From positions 24,741,958-24,805,957 of the forward strand of contig NC_089979.1 in assembly GCF_036417845.1 (NCBI RefSeq): a stretch of DNA of 64,000 nt. Direction: 5' to 3'. This DNA is from Apteryx mantelli. Lineage: Eukaryota; Chordata; Aves; Apterygiformes; Apterygidae. Each line of letters opens with the position of its first letter. The stretch's first letter is position 1. This document shows positions 40,836-53,000 of the stretch, piece by piece. The translations under genes were made by a program, and so were the position numbers. The notes beneath the pieces were generated by a model. The model ran no database searches. It saw only the letters and a list, made by a program, of their open reading frames with translations, and was not told where the DNA came from.

Positions 40836-43800
40836 TGCAGCGGGAGCAACCTGCGAACACAGCCCCCTCTGCCCCCACCCCTTCCGCTTGCCCTTAAGTA
40901 ACCATTTCTTGCTTTGGATGCTTAACCTGACACGCTTCATCAGCAATTCAGGAGTGAAAAATGGGAGGCGCTGCTTGAAATAGCATTGATGTGCTGCCCT
41001 GGAGAGGCTTATTTGAGGAACAGGCTATAAGAATCCTCCCTGAGCTCTGTTTATGTTTCCTGTCTAATAATACCTGTTGGTTTTAAAAATCTCCTGTGGG
41101 TATAGTACTCGCAGGAAAATACAAAAATGACCTGCCAGGTTTTGGGTGCAATTTTGTTTCCAGTGATGAAGGACAAACATGAGTGGGGAAGAGGTTTATG
41201 TGAAAGAGTAAGATAGATGAAGACCTTAAAACATTAGTTTCTAGCTTTATTGTGGGGTTGTGACCAACGTTTTAGGAATCAGCCTTCTATACAAAGCCTT
41301 TTCTTAAGAGGCTCTTTTTCAGAGAAAACTAGTCTCTAGCTGTTTTTGATTGCCAGAGCCTTGCTCCCAGGATAGTCCCAGGGTCATAAGCTTTGGTTTC
41401 CTACAAGGTAAAGGGGTCTTTTCCCAGGCCTCTGCAGAAGGGTCTGTTGCAACAGACAACAGTAGAAAAAGGGAGGTTCACCTGGGAAGCTTGAATATGT
41501 AAGACAACAGGGATGAGAGATTTAAAAATTGTGGAAGAGGCAAGTGTAATTTTCTACTTGCTGAGCCTCACTGTACTGAAAGTGTAACTCTGCCTGTTAT
41601 GAGCCGTCTACCACTTCCCTTTCTTGTTAGGATAGGCAAGAACTAGGAGTGAAAGGATGTGGAAAAAATCAGCTTGATTAAACTTGACACACAGAGGTAT
41701 GATGAAATGCACCAGGAGTTTCACAGGGTGCATTTGAAAAGATGGTAATTTAAAATGCTAACTTAAAAACGTGAGGAAGGCTGAGCTGTGAAGTGAGGGA
41801 AGACGGGCAAATTCCAAGAAGTTTTGCAGGAGGCTCCTTGGGCACCAGCAGCTCCCCTCATCACAGCTCTTGCATTGCAGCAGCATTTCTAGCAGCAACT
41901 TGGACCCAGTGCCTTGCTCTGGCCACCGATCCTTCCCCAGCCAGCTATGGAAAAGCACATCTGCATCTCACTTCATTTGTGGTCGATGATGTGAAATGTT
42001 TCCAGAGTTGTGAATACTTGTGGAGTAGCTCTGATACTCCCATCAGGGCAAAAGAAACAGGAGGAAAGTTAAGGTGTTGGTAGAGCACAAGCTCCATATT
42101 TCCTGGCTTTCAACCATTTGGTCATTTCTAACTGCCTACTTTAGCCTTTCTCAATTGCATCTATCTTGGGCCAAGGCTGTGCTATGCAGAGTCGGTACTG
42201 AAAGATGTGCTTATTGATGTGGAGAAGGCTGCTCAGCAGTGGGGAAACATGAACATCTGACAAAGAGCTTTTGTACCTAAAGATTTTTACTCTTACAATG
42301 TCTGGAGAAATAGGTACACAAGCAGCAAATACCCTGTGAGCAGAAGACTAAGCCATAAGCCTAAACACTGACAGTTTTGTCCAGGCTTTTGTGTTGGGAA
42401 TGGTTAAATACAGCTCTTCTAGGAAAATTGAATGAGGTGCATTAAGTCCTTATTCATGAAGGAAATATCCTGCACATTCCTGTTTTGAAAACTCTTTTTT
42501 TTTTTCTCCCCCCCCCCTTACAATACAAGTAGATCCTGAAACTGTGAGGCTGACCTCTTGTGTGAGGTGACAACTTCTTCCAAGGGAGAAGGAACAAACA
42601 TCAAGGAAATTTAAGGGAGAGATACTCATATAAGAATATTTGAGGGATGTTTTGCTTTCTTTTTTTCTATATATTTTTAATTTTCTCATGCTGGTGGTTA
42701 GAGGAATCTGAATGCAGCATGTTCATTAGGTGTGGTGCAGGACTTGTGCAACCTAACCAAAATGAGTAGGCATCGTTGGACAGTCATTGAGTACAGGCTC
42801 TGGAACTGACTCCTTTATTTTTTCCTTGGGTTTTGGGAGGTGAAGGGGGATGTTCTTTCAGCCCTCCTACTTATTTAAAATAATATGTCAGCATGCCAAG
42901 CAGAACAGGATTTATTTTTTCTGATGGTTAGGAAAAGAACCCCATGATTAAAAAAAAATGGTGTTTTGTGACTCTTGTTTGATTTCATGTATTTTTGGTG
43001 CTTGTGTCTGTTGTACTGTAAAGTGTTCACAATAAGTATAAGAAAGTATATTTTCAGGAAAGTTGTGAAATGGGTGACATTTTACAAAAGAACAGCATGT
43101 CTTTTTTGGCAGCATCGTGGTCAAGCAAGTAAATATGTGTTTTGGTAAGGAGCCTAATTTTGAAAACATTTATGGATCTGTCCCATCGTACAGTCTTAGT
43201 GTGTTTGAAATACCACAAACGTCAGGTCAAATGTTTTGTAATTTTTTTCATGTTTCATGATTTTAAAAATTATTTTTAGTTCTGTTACTTATTGTTGCCC
43301 TGTAAATGCACTGGATTCATAGTACAATTAACACAAGTTAGGGATTAAGTAGCCCAGAAAGCCATTAGTGATTTCTCAGCACTTTCTATGGAGGAAAAGA
43401 TAGCTTGGTACCTACTATGTTAATTTTTGACATTGTGAATGAAACCGTCATTAGCAGAGTTTATTTGAGGTTTGCATTTCCGATGTGGAGGGATCCACCC
43501 TGAACTAACAAAAGTCTGTTTTTTTGTTTTTTGTTTTTTTTCTGCTGAAAATTTGGTAGAGGGGATGGAAAAATGCTGCTGCTGTTGTTTATCTCCCACG
43601 GGTATGGAGGGCATCAAGAAAGTCTAACTGCGAGATGCGAGACACAGGGAAAGAAGAGAGAGGAGCCACAGCGTGACTTCCCATGATGAAAATTGTGCTG
43701 TAACTGCTCACGATGTAATCACGTCATTCCAGAAAAGCTGTGTAAGCCTTGGGTGAGGCTGCAGCTGTAGACTGGGGTCAGGCGACTTTCCCTGAAGAGG

Positions 43801-43886
43801 CCAAAAAAATCCATTTGCTGTAACTCTTAACTTCTGATTCCTTCTGCTTTTTTATTTTGTTATTTTGTTTTCTTTCTGCTGTTCAG

Positions 43887-44087
43887 AGGACATCAGTCAG
43901 GTCCACACCGCAGAGGCAGGCTGAAGCAGGAGCTCGCAATAAGCAAGGCAGTGGGGAGCATGCAGGTCCCTGGCCATGGTGGCCGCTGCGCGGGAGAGAA
44001 GTCCGCGCTGGGGGTTACCCGTCCGCAGAACCGCTCGCGTCCTTCGAGCAGTGGCAGCATCACGGCAGCCCTAGGAAAACTTTAGCC
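43887..44087 (+). other. Speculative exon-like segment with a strong acceptor
   Basis: A long pyrimidine-rich tract (about 43845-43884) ends at an AG (43885-43886). The following 67 codons are open to TGA at 44088-44090. If spliced to exon 1, which ends in phase 0, the frame matches and would give a short secreted product; an AATAAA hexamer lies further on at about 44629. Local CpG content is higher than in the flanks. Against it, the predicted residues are Arg/Gly/Pro-rich with no domain and no good donor follows. Confidence 0.18.
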
Positions 44088-44090
44088 TGA

Positions 44091-47000
44091 GTGTCGCAAG
44101 TAACGCCGTGGAAGAGCAGAGCAGAGTAACGCTGGGTTTAGTTGTGGGGCTCCAGAAGATGACCCCGCGCTCCTGAGATCAGAGGGCTGCTTCCACTAGG
44201 GGCAGTGGGACAGGGCGGCAGGTCGCAACAGGCTGTTTGGGTGGAAAAAGAACAAATAATACCACTGGGAGTATTTGAACTGATGTGAAAATACACAAAA
44301 GGACAAGGCAGCTGTGTCAATACTGCGTAGTGTAAGAAATTTCTAGCTCTGATTGCAACACGGGCAAATCAGTCAGGTGGCATTACTGCCTTGTTGTTGT
44401 GCGCATGTAGGAAGCAAAGACCTGTATTTTACTGGTTCATCTTTGTAAATCTCTGTGTGATCCAGTGCTTTTGGTATATGAATTAGCAACTAAGTTAAAG
44501 TTTGTATTTCTGAATATAGTTTTGCTTATGTGTTACAGTGCTTATAGTTATGTTTTTTCATATATGTATGATGAAAATTGGTGAGTTTTATAATTGTGAG
44601 CTATTAAAACTTATTTAGCTTTTACCTAATAAATATTTATTAACTGCTAATATTAGTCATTAATGTCAGATAAATGAGATTCTCCAGGAGGCGGCTTCAG
44701 CTGAGAAGCACCCCCCCTCCCCCTTCTCCCTCTGTGCAGTTTTACATTAAGAGAAGTATTTCCCACCTGCTGCTTTTTGCCTGAGGTTGGAATTTCCCCT
44801 TTTCATGGCTGGTCACTGTGTTCAGACGGAGATGGGGGCGTCCTGCATTTTCCTAGCAGCCAGAAAGGGGGTAGTTCTCCAGGACAAATCCTCTTAGGAG
44901 ACATGAACCCATTTGCCTCGCAGGGAGGATGGAAATGGATCATCTATTCCAACCCGTGCTGTGATTCCTTCTCTGGGATTTGGATAGATGTTATGGATGT
45001 CGCAAAGCTGAGTTTCTGAACACATTTTTCTTCTTAAAATCCGCTTTTAAATGTCGGTATACTCATCTCTAAAGCATCCAGAATTGACAGCTTTTTTTTT
45101 TTCCCCCCAGAACTAGACTCTTTTTGAGGAGAGGAAAGTAGGAAGGCAGTACTAAAATAAAGGATTAGGCTGCTTGGGATTGCTGGTTAAGCTTTAGTAT
45201 CAGTGGAGGACAAGTCTGGGAGTACTACAAATGCCATTTTGCAGAACAACATGTGCCATGGGCATGTAGAGTTGTGGGTTACTATCTTTGCTTTGGAGGG
45301 AAGGGGGCAGGGATTTCTACAAAACAGAACAGGAAAATCAGTAGTAATTCAACTGTTTGCATTATAGTAGTTTGATGGGAAGGGCAAAACTATATCTATA
45401 TATGAAAGCATCATAAGTTATGGGGCGGGGAGGTGGGAAGGAAGCTAAAGAGTTGGCCAGACTTGAGATCCTTTTGTTTGTTTAAAAAACAACCAACCAG
45501 GTAAGAACTCACCAAATGAAAAATCTTCCCCAAAGTCTAACTGGTTTTACCATGATCAGCTGCTGTGAATTGCCTTTTGGAATCAAAACAAGTTAGTGAC
45601 TTTACTTTTTCAAGTGTAAAGTTTCTTTTGCATAGCAGTTCAGGGATTTCCTTGCCATGGGCCTGATGTGCGCAGATTATGGTGAGATTTTTAATTATAT
45701 ACTTTCACAATTTTAAAAGTCAACACTTTAACAATTTTAAATAAGGGTCATTAGATACTATAGTAATTTCCTTTTCTATTGTTATGTTCTGTATGAGGTT
45801 TTTTTTTTAAACAAATGACAAAATATGAAACTTTGAGGATTAAAAGCAACTTCGAAGGGTAGAGTTGCAACTTGGCTCTCTGTTGTTATGCTTGTTTTGT
45901 AAACTGTTGCTATGCAGCTGAATTTACACTTTGAATGAAGCCTTATGTACCACAAGGGTTAATATTTAAACCAAAGCACCGTCTTAAAGTTGGCTACCCA
46001 TTACCCCAGTTACATTAAATTAGAAACTACAGTAACAGAGTGAAAAGGTTCTTGTTTTATAGTATGAGCCTCTTTCCCTCCCTCAGGCATCCAACTTATT
46101 TCAAGCCTCTTACTCTGAGGAAAATAGAGTTCAGTCCTTCAGCTGTGTGTGACTGTCTCGGCACAGCAAAAATAGAAACCAACGCTATCCCAAATGCATA
46201 ATTCATCTCAGTGTTAACGGGCATTCGTGGAATACAGTAGATGTGATGGATTCCTTCAGCGTGCCATGTACGTGGGCTCTGCCGGCGGTGCCTGATGTGC
46301 CCGTGCCTCCCGTGCCTTGGGGACAGCGTGGGCAGCCTGGCTGTGGCACACAGTGGCCCCACCGCTTCTGTTGAAGTAAAAATTGGCCTTGCATCCACTT
46401 AAGTCATGGGAAAGTGCACCCTGGTCTCCTTGTTGAATTTGCGCAGCAAAGCGAGTTGTGTGAAACAGCAGAACTCAGCATGGCTGGTGTTCCTTGGGTG
46501 AAAGCCTATTGCTTCAAGCTGTACAGAGAATGGGCATGTTCTAAATTTGTACATGAAGAAGCAGCGTTGCAAGCTGTATAAGAGCTGCTGGGGCGTGATG
46601 TTCTCTTCTCCCCTTCCTCTTCTCCTGGAAACAGTACCGCTTGCTTCAGCCCCTCTGCCGCACCAGCACTGCTAATTACTGCAACCAGAAATGGAGAGTA
46701 GGCATCAAGATTGCTTTCACTGTTGAATATCCAAGATGATTGGCACAAAGTAGATTACGTTGCTGGTAAACCTCTCTCTGCCTGATTCTGAGCAAAATCT
46801 GCTAGAGGAAGAGAATTTCGTAGTTTCCGTTAAGAAATTTGGGATGCTCTCACTTCTGCTCTCCATTGTATCTGAGCAAATGTCAGTGAATTGAGTGAAG
46901 TTTGTGTGGTAGCGGACAGAGATCTTACTCCAGCCTATAAAAAACTGTAGCTTTGGAGACACTGAAGGATGAAATGTTCAAGTATAAAGGGGAATACAGA

Positions 47001-50000
47001 AAGGATTTTTTTCCTTTCAGAGTGAAAACATGAAAAAGATAACTGACCTGATTTTTGGTTTTTGTTTTTTAATTTGGTAATAGATACACACACATCTCTT
47101 CCTCTACTTTTTTTTTTTCCTAGAGGGATAAACATCAAATGATGGAAGTAAACATGGTATATCAGAGAATGCAGTTTAGGTAGCTTTTCAGCAAAGAGAG
47201 GAAATGCTTTGAAGTGTATCTTGTGTAGTTACAGTGACAGGCAGGCAAATGACTTTTCATTCATTAGTATGCATTTCAAAAATGTTTGTTTTTTTTTTTA
47301 GATAGGCCTCACCAAAATGATTCTTAAACACCTGTTCTTTACTTGGTCAAGATTTCTCTTCTCCCTTCTTTCAAAGCCAGGCTAATTAGGAGGTTTGAGG
47401 ATTTTAATCATCAAGGGAGAGAGGTTGAGCAGTGATTTCTTCCTGAGGGACTCAATATCAGCTAGTGTGTTTGCTTAGCTCTGGGTGATCACAATCTTTA
47501 TTTTGCTGAGATTTAGGATGGCCCAAGTCTCACTTCATTTTACCATACCTGTGGTAGATGCTGTAAAAGAAAGAAAGAGTTTTGGTTGCAAGACAATAAA
47601 TAGCAGTTGACCCATCTTGTCAGTTAGCTCTCTTCAGCTTCCTGTGATTACTGACTGTTAAATAAAAGTTTGTGTGATGGTGATACAGTGTAAGTGTTGT
47701 GACAGATATAAGCTGCGTTCCAGCTGGGCTTGATGTGTTAGATATGTGCAGGAGATGTTGTCTGGGGAGGCCAAGGAGGCAGATAATGATGTTCAGGTTA
47801 GATGCATCCCACCTGTTACACTTACAACTATGTCATTTTCCAGGACTTCTTAATTATAAGTGGGTGCTAAATAAGAATATCCCAGGAGTTGAAAGCACAA
47901 GCACATATTTGTATAGTATCTTAAAGTATTTTAGAGTTGCAAATAAGTAAGAGGAGTATTAAAGAAAATAAATAATGAAGAGAACTTGTATTTTCTGAGT
48001 AGTCCTTCACATCATCAATTAAAAAAAAATCAGACCTAGGCCATGCTTCTAAAACCTTGAGCACACGCTTTGTGTTAAGCATGTTGAGGAAGCCCACATG
48101 GGTCCTCTAGTGGGACTCCTTGTGCATAAAGCGAGGCATCATCAGGGATATCTGATGGAGATGCAGGCTCAGAGTCATAGGCTGTGGGCAAGTGAACACT
48201 GACCCAATGTGTTCCTGACAGGGTTTTGCAACTCTGGCTCAGCGCTTCATGGAGGTGGCCGCATGGTTGGGGATTGCTCCAAGAAGGGCCCAAGCATGCT
48301 CTTGTGTGCCAGCAATTGGTTGGTAGAAGACCATTTTGCATGAAATTGCATACGCACGCTTTGAATGTGCTCTAGGAAATAAAAACAGTGAGTTACAGTT
48401 CTTGTAGATTACTTTATAAATAAGACAAATGTTTTTGTTTTTGTTTTTTTTTTACTTCAGATATTCATTTTTGAGTGAGGAGAACTTTATTCTCCTCAAG
48501 AAGTCATCACAAGTGTCCCCAGTGATGGCAAAGCACTATTTTGGGAGATGCTTCAGAGCATTCTTTCTGATGAGAGAAACATGTCAGTTTTTGTCTTTAA
48601 GCTATTGTTTAAGACCATATATAGTCTTGAGAAGACCACACTTCGGTTTATGCTTGGCCCTGTTTTTTTTGAGAGCATTTTCCTATGGAGCCAAAAGTGG
48701 TGGTAGTGTCATTCTTTAGGTAGAGCTGTACTGGGTTGTGGTGGGAATCTATGTCCATTCAGTCTCCCCCCTCCCTCCCCAAATATTTCATATTTCCTCT
48801 TTCTCATGAGCAGATCTGAAGATCTGCATCTCTTTACTTAAAGAAATTCAGCTACCTGCAAGGAATAATCAGCCCTCCTCTCATCCCTCTTAACTTTTAT
48901 GTGAAAAGTTTAAATTAATTTTTTTTTTCTTCACAAAATAATCTAGGCAATTTTATTGCTCCACAGAGAGGAGAGAACAGTACAAAATTCATTATAAACA
49001 CATCCGGTAATGCTGCCCAGGTTGCTTTATTCAGTATTGTGTCTTAGCGAAAAGATTGTGAAGGAAGCAAGACCCACCAAATGTTGCATTAGAAGGAGCA
49101 GCCTGCTTAGCACAAACTGAGATGTCTTCCTGTTGAGGAGGAAGAACTGACAAATGCAGAGAAGAGGCAGCTGGCTGCCTTGTAAATTTGTCCTACTAAC
49201 TGTTGCTTCTTAAAAAAAGAAAAAAGAGGGAGGGGGGGATAAAAATATGAATCAAATTATATAAACCCAAGTCAATTGATGTGCTGCATTTTGGCAATTA
49301 AAATTATGAATGCCGCTCAGAGGGAGGGATGCAGAATAACTGCAGACAAGCATGGAGCGCTCTCAATGGAAAAAATGAGCAACTCCAGAAGAGACTCCCA
49401 TACAAGCTGTTCTCTTATTTTTGTCAGTCATTCAGATGGGGAATTCAAATAAAAGAAATGCGTAAGTTTTGACAAGTTTTCACCTCACTAGCTGGAAAAA
49501 GGGTGCTTCTTCTGTGCCTTGTGCAAAGGAAACCAATAGTTGTCATTGCCTGTATAATTCTGTTGCACATCGTTCTTCAGCATGACTAAAGCAAAGCATA
49601 TTTAGTGCCTTTATACTCTGTGCGTGTGTAATGTGCCTGTATTTGGGTTACATAATACTTTCCATTCTAAGCTCTTCTCGCAGACTTATTTGTGAGGCAC
49701 TTGTTTTTCTTACTTGCAGATGGCCTTTGATAAGTAGAGCAGTTTCCCACTCTTCTCTCCTCCTAAATCCACCCCCAAACTCAAACTAACAAGTGTGGTA
49801 GAACTAAGCCCCTGCAGCTCAGGTCTGCCTGGGCTCCAAGCTGCTGGACTCCACTGCCTCGCTCTGTTGGCCGTGCTTGTGAACATCTGCGCACCAAGGC
49901 GAATGAAGGTTTGCTGGGGCTGGGATCGCACTGTAGTGCCTTGTACAGGCAACAGCAAGTGTCTGCATGTGTAGGTTTTGGTCTAGCATTGAGAAGGCCA

Positions 50001-53000
50001 GCTCGTTGCAGGTGTGGGTACTGGCCTAGCAGTGCAGGTGTTGGGCATGGGAATTCCAGATGTGAATTTTATGTTGCAGAGTTGGGTCCTCCTAAGTAAT
50101 CCACTTCTAACGCCTGCACTGAGCCTTCACCCTTAGCTTTTGTCTTACGTACACACCTTCCATCATGGCCATTTGTATTTCTGACTCTGTTCTGTGTTTT
50201 TTGACAAACAGACCAGCACTGGTGGTGTCCTGCATAGATCAGACACAGGTGGGGTTTAGTCTTGTGGGGATGGTTGTAATTAGGTTAGAATTCCTTGATT
50301 TTTTCAGCTGTAGATAAACAGCTTGGTATCATCTGTTAAATGCATTGTATTTAAAAATTTCAGGTTTGTGCAGGGTTTGTTGTTTTGGGGGGTTTCTAAC
50401 TCCTCCCCTTTCCTCCACTCCCCTTTCTTTTCAAACTGGAAAACAATTTTGCTGTGAGTCTCTGACTTGCGTGAGATCTCCAACGTTGCTGTAGTTGGCA
50501 GAAGCAGAGCTTGGTCAGTGCATTGCAGGATCCAGCCCCGATGGCTTCCCTGTGCATGTGCATGCTGGGTTTTACATTAGTCATCTGTCGCTGGGAAGTT
50601 CAGACACAAAAGTGAGGACTGACCTGAAAGTTGCCCCTGCAGATGCCTTCTGAAGTCATCCCCGTGGATGCCTTCCTTTCCATATGCCAGGAGCTGTGGT
50701 GCATTTTATGACCACGTGTCCATTGAATATAGGCAGACATAGCAAAGTGCAATGATGTAATGTCAAGCAAGACTGTTAGTAACAAAAAGTTTATGTTCCT
50801 GTTATCTAGATACATTAATTGTTTTAAAAACTTGTAAGAGAATGACACTTTGATTTCTTTGCTAAGATTAAGAACCTCCCCAATACATTGGAATACATGA
50901 CAACGTATTGTGGGTTTAAATTGTAAAAGTTGGTCAGGAAAATGATTACATCATTCCTCTTCCTTCAACCCACTAGGTGATCTAAAACCAAACCAACAAA
51001 AACTTAAAACATTGAGAAGTTTGTATAGAACTTTATAAAATTCTATTTATATGCTTTGAACAATAAAATACTTAAGAAATATTGAACAATGCTTAAAATT
51101 TATCACTTGAGTTGTGGTTCACCTCTTTGAGCTGCTGGTGTAGGTGGTCTGCAACCTGAAGCAGGTATTGCTGCATGAGTTATGCTTTCTGATGACATTA
51201 TCAAGGATTTCCTCATGATTGTAACTGTTAGAGCCTTGAGTTGATACCAATTTTGGTACCTGAGGGAAACCTGAGGGTTTACAGATGTCTCTTTACTGAT
51301 TATTCTGTGCCGTGTTGGGGTGGTGTCGTGTGTGTGTGTATTAGTGCTTGTTGACTTAAATGCTCCCTTACCCCTTATTTCTTTTTCGTATGTGACTATC
51401 AGCTGTAACGAAAAGCCAGTACTAACCCTGCGTTAGACGATGCTGTGTGGTGGTGTATGTGCTTTTGTTGATCGGTGAGGCTAGGTGGAAACAGTAGTGG
51501 CCATTGCAGTCTGACCAGCAGTAGCTTGCTGCCATTCTTGTGCTTTGAGCCATGGAAGTGGGTAATTTTGTTTGCTCCCAAAGCTGTCTCTCCAAAGCTG
51601 TTTTGCTGCCCCTGAACTGGAAAGCCAGCAGGATTTTTAGGTGCATGCTTCTCTGTGAATGCAGTAAGGTCGTACCTCCAAAGCCAATAGCAAGTTCTGT
51701 TCCATTCCAGAGGATTTGCAAAACGACTTTGAACTTTGCCAAAACCTTCCCTCTCTGCCTTTAGGCCTGGCAGATGAATGTGATTAAAAATAGATCTGGC
51801 TGCTAACTGTTTGAATCCCCAGGTGGCTGAATTTCCATGTAGTAAGACTTTCACCATAATTCATCCACTTGGGGTGTATTAGCAATGAAAAGACACCTTT
51901 CTGCAATCACAGTTTTATTCATTAAGTTTTGTTTCTGCAGTGGCTCAGTCTTTATGTCACTCGTCTTTCCTAGTAGGCTACTGTAAAATTTGAGGTCCTC
52001 TATTGAAGAGAAGCTAGATTGGCCGATTGTGCCTTTATTGTACATCCCGGAGCGTGTCTTTTCCTTCCTTTCTTCCCTGCTCTGCGCTCCTTATGCCGGT
52101 TGAGCTCCAGAAGCAGGGTGGTGAGACCATCTTTGCCCTCCCTCCTGGCTGAGGAGGGTCAGCCAGCTGGCTGCGGGGAACGGCACCTGTGTGCTCACGA
52201 CTCGCGCTGCGAACCCTGGGCCTCAGCGCGTGAGATGCTCAGAGTGGTACGTGTCCTCAGTGGGTCTGTCCTCAGCGATGCGGGTCTCATCTCCGGCTGA
52301 AACTGCTTCACTAGCGGGCAAGGAGAGTGGCGGCATCCTGGAAATTTGAAAGAAAACGATACGGGCTGGATGGCAGAGTGGGTTTCCTTTTTGGTAGCTG
52401 GTCTGTTTGGCTGGGTTTCCCCAACAGGCGTGCTTCATGCATGACCCTTGGGGAAACCGATTTCCAAATATTAATGTGGCAACTCAGCCGATATCAGCAG
52501 TCAGTGTGACCTGCCTCTGTCCCTCGAGGTGTGTGACCTGTGCATGTGTAATGCTTGTAAAAGCAAGATATGCAAGGGAACCTTTTCCCCCCCTTTTCCA
52601 AGTAAAGTTTCAGCTGTTGTACCTCTCTCTTCTCATATATGTCAAGGCAGTTCACACAATGCTTGCTTTGAGGTTTATTTGAAAACACAGTATGATCTGT
52701 AGAATTTCCACTAGTATGTGACCTCACCCTCCTTCACCAGCCTTTGGAGAACTTAACAGGGTTAGTATAAAATAGTCAATGAAATATTTATATGGAAACA
52801 AGAGTATTTTACTGTAGACCCATATTTTTCACTCTTTTTCTGTAACTTAGCTTAGACTGTCCACTTTTAGAAATAGTATATACACTATAAAGTTTTTGCT
52901 GTTTGTACATCCTTTAGGTATATCCTGTCAGAAGTTTTTATACAAATACACCTTTTTGATGTAGTTAACTTTGTGTTATTTTTTTCAGTGTTGTAAGATA

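Larger units (their letters stand above)
34375..43886 (+). other. Presumed intron 1, central part
   Basis: No exon supported. It contains TG- and AT-rich simple sequence (35312-35405 and 35722-35768), a 13-bp-arm inverted repeat (36080-36125), and a GC-rich patch at about 40620-40890 with a 14-bp tandem repeat. The frame 40674-40901 in that patch begins at GTG, not ATG, so it is not taken as an alternative first exon despite a donor-like GTGAGC at 40737-40742. Confidence 0.5.

Noticed and set aside
40674..40901. Possible alternative first exon with a GTGAGC donor in a GC-rich patch
   Set aside because: The frame starts with GTG rather than ATG and does not form a clear signal peptide.
44926..44965. 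Faint similarity to a CR1 3' end
   Set aside because: Only about 15 bases resemble the CR1 end, with no octamer tail and no extended match.
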